7,062 nucleotides of DNA from Thermoflexus sp. (GTDB lineage Bacteria; Chloroflexota; Anaerolineae; Thermoflexales; Thermoflexaceae), in NCBI GenBank assembly GCA_017743605.1, contig JAGHYO010000114.1, positions 1 through 7,062 on the forward strand. The letters are read 5' to 3'. The notes under the pieces were generated by a model. The model had not been told where the DNA came from, did no database searches, and worked only from the letters and a program-made list of their open reading frames with translations. The number at the start of each line of letters is the position of its first letter. The first letter of the stretch is position 1. A program made the position numbers and the translations under genes. Positions 1 to 6,457 of this stretch are shown in pieces.

Positions 1-1021
1 CCTCCGGCCGTAGCCGCCCCTCCCGCGCCCGTCCGACTTTCTCCTCCAGCATGCCAGCGATCTCCCGCACTCCCCGCCGGTCCGCCTCAAGGATCACAGG
101 AACCACCAACCCATCGGGAACGGCCACCGCCACCCCGATGTTCACGTCCTCCCATTCCAGGATCTCCTCGCCCTCCAGCGTCGCGTTGAGGGCCGGATGC
201 CGCCGTAGCGCCCAGGCGCAGGCCTTCACCAGCAGCGCGGTGAGGGTCACCCGGGGCCCTCCCTCCCGCTCCGACCAGGCCGCAAGGTCCTCCACCATGG
301 CCATCGTCCGGCTCATCTCCACATCCACGCTGACCGTGAATTGCGGCGCCTCCCGGACGCTCCAGCTCATCCGCTCCGCGATGGTCCGCCGCATCCCGGT
401 CAGCGGCACCCGACGGCGGATCGCCGGACGGGCCGGGGCCTCCGGAGGGACGGCGCGGCGCAACGCCTCGGCCGCCCGCCGCACATCGGCGGATTGAATC
501 CGCCCACCCGGGCCGGTGCCCTCCACCTGCCGCAGATCCACCCCCAGCTCCCGGGCCAGTCGCCGGGCCGCCGGGGCCGCCTTCACCTGCCCCTCTGCGG
601 CGCGTTGGGCCAGGAACGCCTCCACGTCCGCCTTGGTCACCCGTCCCCCCGGGCCGGTGCCTGGCACCGCCGAGAGATCCACCCCATGGGCCTGGGCGAT
701 CCGCTCCGCCACCGGCGTGGCCCGCGGGGCGCCAGTCGGCGAGGCAGCCGGCGACGCGCCCAGGGCGCTCTCTCCAACTTCCCCAGGCAGAAGAATGTAG
801 GCAATGGGCTGGCCGATGGGCACCACCTCCCCTGGACCCGCCTGGATCCTCACGAGGGTCCCGCTGGCTGGCGCCTCCACCTCCATCGCCACCTTGTCGG
901 TCTCCACCTCCAGGAGGGCCTCGCCCTTGGCCACCGGCTCTCCTTCCTGCTTCAGCCAGCGGAGGATCTTCCCGCTCTCCTGGGCCATCTCGAATTTGGG
1001 CATGATCACGGGGACCGGCAT
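1..1021 (-). CDS. E2 acyltransferase of a 2-oxoacid dehydrogenase complex (3' end outside window)
   Basis: This is the dihydrolipoamide acyltransferase core of a pyruvate/acetoin-type dehydrogenase complex. It takes the acyl group made by E1 on a lipoyl-lysine and passes it to CoA in the cytoplasm. The 340 visible residues show three parts. A lipoyl domain spans about residues 1-78, with the ETDKV motif placing the lipoylated lysine at Lys43. Two peripheral subunit-binding domains follow at about 100-141 and 146-190, each with a GTGPGGR loop. The catalytic acyltransferase domain starts near 203 (VPLTGMRRTIAERM). The catalytic His-Asp motif lies beyond the left edge. The ATG at 1021 is 16 bases after the E1 stop and follows a purine-rich GGGGGAAGG ribosome site. 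Most relatives have one subunit-binding domain, so the tandem pair is unusual. Family assignment is firm; the acyl substrate is not determined. Confidence 0.95.
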   Translation of the reverse strand, partial: MPVPVIMPKFEMAQESGKILRWLKQEGEPVAKGEALLEVETDKVAMEVEAPASGTLVRIQAGPGEVVPIGQPIAYILLPGEVGESALGASPAASPTGAPRATPVAERIAQAHGVDLSAVPGTGPGGRVTKADVEAFLAQRAAEGQVKAAPAARRLARELGVDLRQVEGTGPGGRIQSADVRRAAEALRRAVPPEAPARPAIRRRVPLTGMRRTIAERMSWSVREAPQFTVSVDVEMSRTMAMVEDLAAWSEREGGPRVTLTALLVKACAWALRRHPALNATLEGEEILEWEDVNIGVAVAVPDGLVVPVILEADRRGVREIAGMLEEKVGRAREGRLRPE

Positions 1022-1037
1022 CGCCCTTCCCCCTGGA

Positions 1038-3095
1038 TCAGAGCATGAGCCGCGCCAGCCGGCGCGCGGCCTCCACGATGTCCTCCATCTGGGGGACAGC
1101 TGCCCGCTCCAGCCGGGGATGATAGGGGATCGGGACGTCCGCGCCGCCCAGGCGGACGATGGGAGCCTCCAGATAGGCGAAGGCTTCGCTTTGGGCGACC
1201 GCAGCCGCCAGCTCCCCGCCGAAGCCGCCCGGCAGCGGCGCCTCGTGCACGATCAGCAGCTTCCCTGTTTTCTTCACCGAGGCGATCACGGTCTGCGCAT
1301 CATAGGGCTTGAGAGTGCGCAGATCGATCACCTCCGCCTCGATCCCCTCCGCCGCCAGCCGTTCCGCCGCCTCCAGGGCCCGCAACACCGCGATGGAGTA
1401 AGCGACGATGGTGAGGTGGCGCCCTGGCCGCCGCACGATCGCTTGCCCCAGGGGAACGAGATACGGCCCCTCCGGCACCGGCCCACGGGTTCGATAGAGG
1501 AGCTTGTGCTCCACGAAGATCACCGGGTTGTCGTCGGCCAGGGCGGCCAGCAGCAGCCCTTTGGCATCATAGGGGGTTGCAGGCGCCACCACCTTCAGCC
1601 CGGGCACGTGCACAAACCACGCCTCTAGGCTCTCGGAGTGTTGAGCCGCCGCCCCTGTGCCGGAGCCTCCAGGGAGCCGCAGCACTACGGGAACCTGGGC
1701 CTTGCCCCCGAACATGTAGCGGACCTTGGCGGCCTGGAGGACAGTTTGCTCCATGGCCAGGGTCACGAAGTCCATAAACTGCATCTCCACGATTGGGCGC
1801 ATGCCGGTGAGGGCGGCCCCCACCCCGGCTCCCACAATGGTGTTCTCGGAGATCGGCGTATCCCGCACCCGATCCGGACCAAACCGCTCGATCAGCCCCT
1901 GGGTCACCCCAAAGGCCCCGCCATAGACCCCGATGTCCTCGCCCATCAGGAAGACCCGCTCGTCGGCCGCCATCGCCTGGGCCATCGCCTCCCGCAGGGC
2001 CTCTGCATAGGAAAGCTCCCGCCTCCCCACTGGCGGCTCGACCGGGATCTCCAGGCCAAAGGCCCGCCGGATCCAGCGGGGAGGGAAGAGCGGGTCCTCG
2101 GCGTAGACGCCTTCGGTCAACTGCGCCACATGGGGCTCTGGATCTCCTTCAGCAGCCTGCAGGGCATCTGCGACCGCCTGCCGGGCCCGCTCCTCCAGCG
2201 CTGCTACCTCGGCCTCCGAGAGCCATCCCCGGGCGATCAGCCCCTCGCGGAGCCGAGCGATGGGATCGCGGGCCATCCAGGCCTGCACCTCGTCCTTCGT
2301 GCGGTAGACCTGGCGGTCGCTCTTGGAGTGTCCCTTGTAGCGATAGGTGATCGCCTCGATGAGCGCGGGGCCTTCCCCCCGCCGGGCCCGCTCCACCGCC
2401 GACCGGACCGCTCGATACACCGCCACCACGTCCATGCCGTCCACCGTCTCCCCGGGGATCCCGTAGGCCGCCGCCCGGTCCGCCACCCGGGGCGCGGCCA
2501 TGGCCTGTCGGAGCGGCATCGACATGGCGTACTGGTTGTTCTCGCAGAGGAAGACCACCGGCAGCCGCCAGATGGCGGCCATGTTCAGGCCCTCGTGGAA
2601 ATTGCCGTGGTTGGCCGCCCCATCGCCGAAGAAGCATAGCACCACCCGGTCCTGCCCCTGCATGCGGATGCTGAGCCCTGCCCCTACGGCAATGGGAATC
2701 CCTCCGGCGACGATGCCGTTGGCCCCCAGGTTCCCCCGCTCCAGATCCGCCAAGTGCATCGAGCCGCCGCGTCCCCGGCACACCCCCGTCTCCTTCCCCA
2801 GCAGCTCCGCCAGCATCGAGCGCAGGTCCTGCCCTTTGGCGATGGCGTGGCCATGACCCCGATGGGTCGAGGTGATGTAATCCTCGGGACGCAGGGGGGC
2901 GATGGCCCCCACGGCCACCGCCTCCTGGCCGATGGAGAGATGCATGGTGCCGTGCATCTTGCCGGCCGCGTAGAGCTGCTCCACAGTCTCCTCGAAGATC
3001 CGGATGAGGAGCATCTGGTAGAGCCACTCGATCAGGCGCTCGCGAGGGAGATCGAGCGTCGCGTCGAGAACGGACGTCGTCGGCGCTTCACGCAT
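1038..3095 (-). CDS. Fused alpha-beta E1 subunit of a pyruvate/acetoin-type 2-oxoacid dehydrogenase
   Basis: This 685-residue thiamine diphosphate enzyme catalyses oxidative decarboxylation of a 2-oxoacid (or acetoin cleavage) and reductive acylation of E2. Residues about 20-340 form the alpha part. They contain the ThDP/Mg motif, from GDG at 157-159 to NN at 186-187, and the YRYKGHSKSD loop at 251-260. Residues about 362-685 form the beta part, with the ISEN glutamate (Glu417) that normally activates ThDP and a catalytic-type His487 in AQHSES. A short linker at about 341-361 joins them; in many bacteria they are two genes. The segment after the loop resembles pyruvate dehydrogenase alpha (YRTKDEV, then DPIARLREGL, then GDPEP), so pyruvate or acetoin is favoured over branched-chain acids. 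The ATG at 3095 is chosen over upstream starts because GGAAGGAG lies 9 bases before it and the extra N-terminus is the regulator's coding region read out of frame. It overlaps the regulator stop by 8 bases, suggesting translational coupling. Confidence 0.94.
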   Translation of the reverse strand: MREAPTTSVLDATLDLPRERLIEWLYQMLLIRIFEETVEQLYAAGKMHGTMHLSIGQEAVAVGAIAPLRPEDYITSTHRGHGHAIAKGQDLRSMLAELLGKETGVCRGRGGSMHLADLERGNLGANGIVAGGIPIAVGAGLSIRMQGQDRVVLCFFGDGAANHGNFHEGLNMAAIWRLPVVFLCENNQYAMSMPLRQAMAAPRVADRAAAYGIPGETVDGMDVVAVYRAVRSAVERARRGEGPALIEAITYRYKGHSKSDRQVYRTKDEVQAWMARDPIARLREGLIARGWLSEAEVAALEERARQAVADALQAAEGDPEPHVAQLTEGVYAEDPLFPPRWIRRAFGLEIPVEPPVGRRELSYAEALREAMAQAMAADERVFLMGEDIGVYGGAFGVTQGLIERFGPDRVRDTPISENTIVGAGVGAALTGMRPIVEMQFMDFVTLAMEQTVLQAAKVRYMFGGKAQVPVVLRLPGGSGTGAAAQHSESLEAWFVHVPGLKVVAPATPYDAKGLLLAALADDNPVIFVEHKLLYRTRGPVPEGPYLVPLGQAIVRRPGRHLTIVAYSIAVLRALEAAERLAAEGIEAEVIDLRTLKPYDAQTVIASVKKTGKLLIVHEAPLPGGFGGELAAAVAQSEAFAYLEAPIVRLGGADVPIPYHPRLERAAVPQMEDIVEAARRLARLML

Positions 3096-4044
3096 AGGCC
3101 AGCGCTCCTTCCATGGCAAGGACGGCCTCCGCCGCCTCCGCGTCGGTGACCAGCACGTCCACATAGCCGCCCCGCAGCGCCGCTTGGATCGCCGGGGCCT
3201 TCGCTGCGCCCCCAGCCACGGCGATCACCGTGGGGATCCGGCGCAACGCCTCAAGCTCCAGGCCGACCACCCGCCGGTTCAGCGGATGGCCCAGGGGGTT
3301 TCCCGCTGCGTCCAGCGCCCGGGCCAGCACATCCCCCACGGCCCCGGCGGCCCGGAGCGCCTCCAGCTCCGCCTCCGCGAGGTAACCTGCCCGCCGCAGG
3401 CTGGAGAGTCGAGGGTCCACCGAGCCGATTCCGATCAGAGCCACATGGACCTTGCGGGCCAGGGCCAGGGTCTCGGCGATGGTCCGCTCGTGCCGCAGGG
3501 CCTGGGCCACCGCTTCGCTTTCCACCAGCAGGGGAGCGTGGAGGTGACGGACCGGGGCCTCCAGCTTCTCCGCCAGCCAGCGGGCGAGCTCCGGCCCATC
3601 GATCATCGGGTCGCCGGCGCCCAGGGCGCCGATGATCTGGATCACCTGAGCGCCCTTCAGCGGGATCTCGGGCATCGCCCGCACCACCTCATAGACGGCC
3701 GTGCCCCAGCTCACCCCGATGCGGATCCCCGGGCGCAGCCGGCGTTGCAGCGCCCGCGCCCCCAGCTCCCCCAGCCGGCGCAACCGCAGGCGGTCATCCG
3801 CAGGAGGGTTGCCCAGCACCCAGGCCTCCCGAAGGGAGAAGGCCGCGCGCAGCGCTTCCTCCAGCCGGGGATCGGTCTTCAGGGGATGCCGGATCCGGAT
3901 CTCCACTAGGCCCCGGGCCCGGGCCTCCTTGAGGTAACGCGAGACCATGGAACGCGAGCACCCCAGCCGCCGGGCGATCGCCCCCTGATCCAGCCCCTCC
4001 TCGTAATACCAGGACGCAATCTGGGCCAATCGCTCGTCATCCAT
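3088..4044 (-). CDS. SorC/DeoR-family effector-binding transcriptional regulator
   Basis: This is a 318-residue regulator of the SorC family. These proteins bind DNA through an N-terminal helix-turn-helix and sense a small molecule, often a phosphorylated sugar or polyol, through a C-terminal domain. The helix-turn-helix is at about residues 18-42 (QGAIARRLGCSRSMVSRYL). The effector domain carries the family signatures GVSWGT (110-115), GIGSVDPRLSSL (205-216), GAVGDVL (234-240), a segment around NRRVVGLELEALRRIP (256-271), AVAGGAAKAPAI (275-286) and GGYVDVLVTD (292-301). Length is typical and no lesion is seen. The ATG at 4044 matches the usual MDDERL-type start. It has no clear Shine-Dalgarno, and the promoter predicts only a short leader of about 28 bases. 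An in-frame GTG at 4074 is possible but lies almost at the predicted transcription start. As first gene of the operon it probably regulates itself and the dehydrogenase. The ligand cannot be read from the sequence. Confidence 0.93.
   Translation of the reverse strand: MDDERLAQIASWYYEEGLDQGAIARRLGCSRSMVSRYLKEARARGLVEIRIRHPLKTDPRLEEALRAAFSLREAWVLGNPPADDRLRLRRLGELGARALQRRLRPGIRIGVSWGTAVYEVVRAMPEIPLKGAQVIQIIGALGAGDPMIDGPELARWLAEKLEAPVRHLHAPLLVESEAVAQALRHERTIAETLALARKVHVALIGIGSVDPRLSSLRRAGYLAEAELEALRAAGAVGDVLARALDAAGNPLGHPLNRRVVGLELEALRRIPTVIAVAGGAAKAPAIQAALRGGYVDVLVTDAEAAEAVLAMEGALAYA
3105..3112 (-). promoter_or_regulatory. Ribosome binding site of the E1 gene, inside the regulator gene
   Basis: On the minus strand GGAAGGAG ends 9 bases before the ATG at 3095. 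It lies within the last codons of the regulator (Met-Glu-Gly-Ala). This site decides the E1 start and, with the ATGCGTGA stop-start overlap at 3088-3095, supports coupled translation of regulator and enzyme. Confidence 0.8.
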
Positions 4045-4049
4045 GGGGA

Positions 4050-4106
4050 TTGACAAAGTTGAGCACGGAGTCACCTTTATTATATGGGCTGGACAGGGGT
4101 TGTCAA
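4050..4106. repeat. 7-bp inverted repeat flanking the operon promoter (candidate operator pair)
   Basis: TTGACAA at 4050-4056 and its exact reverse complement TTGTCAA at 4100-4106 lie 50 bases apart, centre to centre, with the -10 box between them. The right arm coincides with the -35 box and the left arm falls about 17-23 bases into the transcript. SorC-family proteins are generally oligomeric and can bind paired sites, so this could be the operator. The arms are short and one is promoter consensus, so chance similarity is possible. A further TTGA at 4059-4062 follows the left arm. Confidence 0.4.
4079..4106 (-). promoter_or_regulatory. Consensus sigma70/sigmaA-type promoter of the regulator-E1-E2 operon
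   Basis: Read on the minus strand, TTGACA (4106-4101) and TATAAT (4084-4079) are separated by 16 bases. Both hexamers match the consensus in every base, inside an otherwise very GC-rich region. Transcription should begin near 4072, giving a leader of about 28 bases before the regulator ATG. A consensus promoter is usually held down by a repressor, which fits the regulator being its first gene. The repression itself is inferred. Confidence 0.82.
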
Positions 4107-4150
4107 GGGGGAGCAGCGGTGGGCGTGGCCGAGGCGACCCCAACGGCCTG

Positions 4151-4159
4151 TGGCATAAA
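4151..4159 (+). promoter_or_regulatory. Candidate extended -10 promoter for the metal ATPase
   Basis: TGG followed by CATAAA (with TAAAAT overlapping at 4156-4161) is the only AT-rich patch between the divergent promoter and the ATPase start. The TG one base before the hexamer resembles an extended -10 element. No convincing -35 box lies 16-18 bases upstream. The start would fall around 4166, some 25 bases before the ATG. Confidence 0.35.
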
Positions 4160-4191
4160 ATGAAAGGGGTCGATGCGGAAGGGAGGAGGGG

Positions 4192-6111
4192 ATGTCGCAA
4201 GGCTGCGAACGATGCTGCGTGGACGTCCCGGAGGAGGCGGGAAAGGCACGTGAGGGCCGCCCAGGAGCCGGCCCTGTGATCGCGGAGGTGGGCGCCCGGG
4301 CCTCCGCGGCCTTCGCGGGCCTTCTGATGCTGGTCCTACTCATCGTCGTCGGGGAGCGACTGGGATGGTTCCATCTTCTCGAATCCCGGATCCCGTGGCC
4401 CTTGTGGGCCAGCGGGACGCTCCTGGCCGGCTTCCCGGCGTTCCGGGATGTGGCGCGGGCGGCCCGCCGGGGGCGGGTGACTCCCCACACCCTGATGACG
4501 GCGGGGGTCCTCGCCACCGCTCTTGTGGGGGAGTGGTCGAGCGCCCTCGTGCTGGCGCTCTTCATGCGGATCGGCGAGGAAGTCGAGCGCCTCACGGTGG
4601 AGCAGGCCCGCCGCGCCATGCGGTCCCTCCTCGCCCTGCGGCCCCAGCGGGCGCGGGTGCTCCGCGCCGGGGAGGAACGCGAGGTCCCGGTGGAGGCGGT
4701 GCAGCCGGGCGAGGTGGTGGTCGTGCGGCCCGGCGAGCGGATCCCGGTGGACGGCGAGGTGATCGAGGGACACGCCACGGTGGACCCGAGCGCCCTCACC
4801 GGGGAGGCGATGCCCGTAGAGGTAGGGCCGGGGGATCGGGTTTGGGCCGCCTCGATCTGTCAGCTCGGGAGCCTGCGTGTCCGGGCGACGTCGGTGGGGG
4901 CGGATACCACCTTCGGTCGGATCCTGCGCCTCGTGGAGGAGGCGGAGCAGAGCCGGCCCGAAGTCCAGCGGCTCGCCGATCGAGTGGCGACATGGTATCT
5001 GCCGGTGGTGGCAACGGTTGGGCTCCTCACGCTGGTGCTGCGGCGCGATCCGCTGGCCATGGCCGCGGTGTTCGCGGTGGCCTGCACGTGCGCCTTCGCC
5101 CTCGCCACCCCGGTGGCGATGCTCGCGGCCATCGGCGCCGCCGCCCGCCGGGGCCTCCTCATCAAGGGCGGTCGCTTCTTTGAAGTCCTCGCCCGGGTGG
5201 AAGTGCTCCTGATCGACAAGACGGGGACGGTGACCCTCGGCCGCCCGCAGGTGACCGACGTGATCCCCCTCGACGGGTGGCGGGAGGAGGAGGTGCTGGC
5301 ATTCGCCGCCGCCGCCGAGCGGGACTCCGAGCACCCGCTCGCCGAGGCCGTGCGCGCCCTCGCCCGGGAGCGGGGCGTCCAGGTTCCGGCGGTCGAAACC
5401 TTCGAGGCCCTGCCGGGGATCGGGGTGCGGGCGCAGATCGGTGGCCGCACGGTGACGGTGGGCCGGATCAAGCCGGACGGAGAGGACCGCCTCCAGGCCC
5501 TCGCCGCCCGCCTGGCGGCCGAGGGGAAGACCGTGGTCGCCGTCCGGCTCGACGGCCGGCCGATCGGGCTTCTCACCGTGCAGGACACCCTCCGTCCGGA
5601 GGTGCGCGACGTCCTCCAGGAACTCCAGCGGCTGGGGATCCGGCGGGTCGAACTCCTGACCGGGGACCGCCCGGAGGCGGCGGCGGCCGTGGCGAGGTCC
5701 CTTGGCATCCCCTTCCGGGCCGGGCTCCTCCCGGAGGACAAGATCGCAGTGGTCCGGGCCTACCAGGCCCAGGGGCGGGTCGTGGGGATGGTGGGGGACG
5801 GCGTCAACGACGCCCCGGCCCTGGCCCAGGCCGACGTGGGGATCGCCATGGGGAGCGGCACGGATGTGGCCCTGGAGGCCGGTCACATCGTCCTGCTGCG
5901 GGACGACTGGCGGCTCCTGCCCGAGGCGGTCCGGATCGCCCGGTCCACCATGGATGTCATTCGGTGGAACTTCGCCCTCGCCACGGTCTACAACGGGCTC
6001 GGGGCGCTGCTGGCTGCCCTGGGGATCCTCCCGCCGATCCTCGCGGCGGCATCCCAGGTGGTGCCCGACGTGGGCATCCTCCTGAACAGCGCCCGCCTGT
6101 TGCGGCGCTGA
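4192..6111 (+). CDS. P1B-type heavy-metal transporting ATPase with a Cys-Thr-Cys membrane motif
   Basis: This 639-residue ATP-driven pump should move a transition-metal ion out of the cytoplasm. Membrane segments are seen at about 38-60, 70-86, 98-114, 115-130, 268-284 and 290-316, with two more at 592-612 and 613-634. The actuator domain has TGEA at 203-206. The phosphorylation motif DKTGT places the phospho-aspartate at Asp342. The nucleotide domain has the P1B-specific His381-Pro382 and GIG (409-411), and the hinge GDGVNDAP is at 535-542. The normally CPC-type motif reads Cys298-Thr299-Cys300, within VACTCAFALATP. The last two helices carry Tyr600-Asn601 and Gln622, with Pro-Asp (625-626) where copper pumps have Ser-Ser. 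There is no N-terminal HMA domain, only a short tail with Cys5, Cys8 and Cys9. The ATG follows GGGAGGAGGGG. Fold and ATPase role are clear; the metal is not. Ferritin lies downstream and could hint at iron, weakly. Confidence 0.93.
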   Translation: MSQGCERCCVDVPEEAGKAREGRPGAGPVIAEVGARASAAFAGLLMLVLLIVVGERLGWFHLLESRIPWPLWASGTLLAGFPAFRDVARAARRGRVTPHTLMTAGVLATALVGEWSSALVLALFMRIGEEVERLTVEQARRAMRSLLALRPQRARVLRAGEEREVPVEAVQPGEVVVVRPGERIPVDGEVIEGHATVDPSALTGEAMPVEVGPGDRVWAASICQLGSLRVRATSVGADTTFGRILRLVEEAEQSRPEVQRLADRVATWYLPVVATVGLLTLVLRRDPLAMAAVFAVACTCAFALATPVAMLAAIGAAARRGLLIKGGRFFEVLARVEVLLIDKTGTVTLGRPQVTDVIPLDGWREEEVLAFAAAAERDSEHPLAEAVRALARERGVQVPAVETFEALPGIGVRAQIGGRTVTVGRIKPDGEDRLQALAARLAAEGKTVVAVRLDGRPIGLLTVQDTLRPEVRDVLQELQRLGIRRVELLTGDRPEAAAAVARSLGIPFRAGLLPEDKIAVVRAYQAQGRVVGMVGDGVNDAPALAQADVGIAMGSGTDVALEAGHIVLLRDDWRLLPEAVRIARSTMDVIRWNFALATVYNGLGALLAALGILPPILAAASQVVPDVGILLNSARLLRR

Positions 6112-6136
6112 GCGCTGGACTCGAATGGAAAAACCG

Positions 6137-6164
6137 TGTGATGTCACATCGTGGGCGGCCGCCC
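6137..6164. repeat. Adjacent palindromes downstream of the ATPase
   Basis: TGTGATGTCACA (6137-6148) is an inverted repeat of TGTGA around two bases, and overlaps GATGT-C-ACATC (6140-6150). GGGCGGCCGCCC (6153-6164) is a perfect 12-base palindrome. Together they could form a hairpin ending or protecting the ATPase transcript, or bind a protein. No T-run follows, so a classical intrinsic terminator is not supported. Confidence 0.35.
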
Positions 6165-6242
6165 CTCAGCGCTTTGGGCCTGGAACCGAGGGCTCCGGGC
6201 AGCGTCCGGGGGGACCCCGTCCCGCAGAGCCAGGAGGGCCAT

Positions 6243-6428
6243 TCAGTGCTTCTCGATGACCTGCAGCGCGCGCTGTCTTAGGAGCGGATGGTCGAGATGC
6301 TGCTCGGCCATGAGGATCCGCTGGATCAGCAGGCGAGCGGAGCGCTGCAGCGCCGCCGGATGCACCGGGCAACCTCAGCGTTGCAGGGTCTCGATCTCCT
6401 CGGAACAGCGCTCTGGCTGATGGATCAT
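6243..6428 (-). pseudogene. Small coding-like reading frame interrupted by an in-frame TGA
   Basis: From the ATG at 6428 the minus strand reads 17 codons (MIHQPERCSEEIETLQR), then TGA at 6375-6377. It continues in the same frame for 43 codons to a TGA at 6243-6245. In the last 40 codons the third position is G or C in 34 and the second is A or T in 27, the pattern of real high-GC coding sequence. The second part is a predicted amphipathic helix (LQRSARLLIQRILMAEQHL) ending in VIEKH. A GTG at 6365, with GAGG 6-7 bases before it, could start a 40-residue protein alone. I do not recognise the family. It may be a decayed gene, a short functional protein from the GTG, or a sequencing error. A recoded TGA is the least likely. 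Confidence 0.35.
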
Positions 6429-6457
6429 AGCCGACGCAAGATCCCCCGCGGCTCAGT

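Noticed and set aside
1638..2639. Long plus-strand open frame opposite the E1 gene
   Set aside because: It is the antisense of conserved E1 motifs with His/Pro/Gly/Arg-rich composition and no domain. The minus-strand gene explains the region fully.
1038..3164. E1 start at the upstream ATG at 3164
   Set aside because: The extra 23 residues are the regulator's coding sequence read in another frame. A strong ribosome site fits the ATG at 3095.
4037..4066. Nine-codon leader frame starting with GTG just before the regulator
   Set aside because: Its only possible ribosome site (AAGGTG) lies at or upstream of the predicted transcription start and would not be in the mRNA.
4050..4083. Plus-strand TTGACA at 4050-4055 as a promoter for the ATPase
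   Set aside because: The first -10-like hexamer (TATTAT at 4078-4083) is 22 bases away, too far. The site is better read as an arm of the inverted repeat.
4336..6147. Long open frame of about 600 codons on the minus strand opposite the ATPase
   Set aside because: It is the complement of a clear P1B ATPase in very GC-rich DNA, where stop codons are rare. It is rich in His, Gly, Pro and Arg with no recognisable domain.
6261..6350. 9-bp inverted repeat CTGCAGCGC / GCGCTGCAG
   Set aside because: Both arms encode Leu-Gln-type codons in the minus-strand frame and are 70 bases apart, so they are probably incidental.
6151..6420. Plus-strand 89-codon frame after the ATPase
   Set aside because: Cys/Ser/Arg-rich composition without a domain. 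It is the antisense of the coding-like minus-strand frame.
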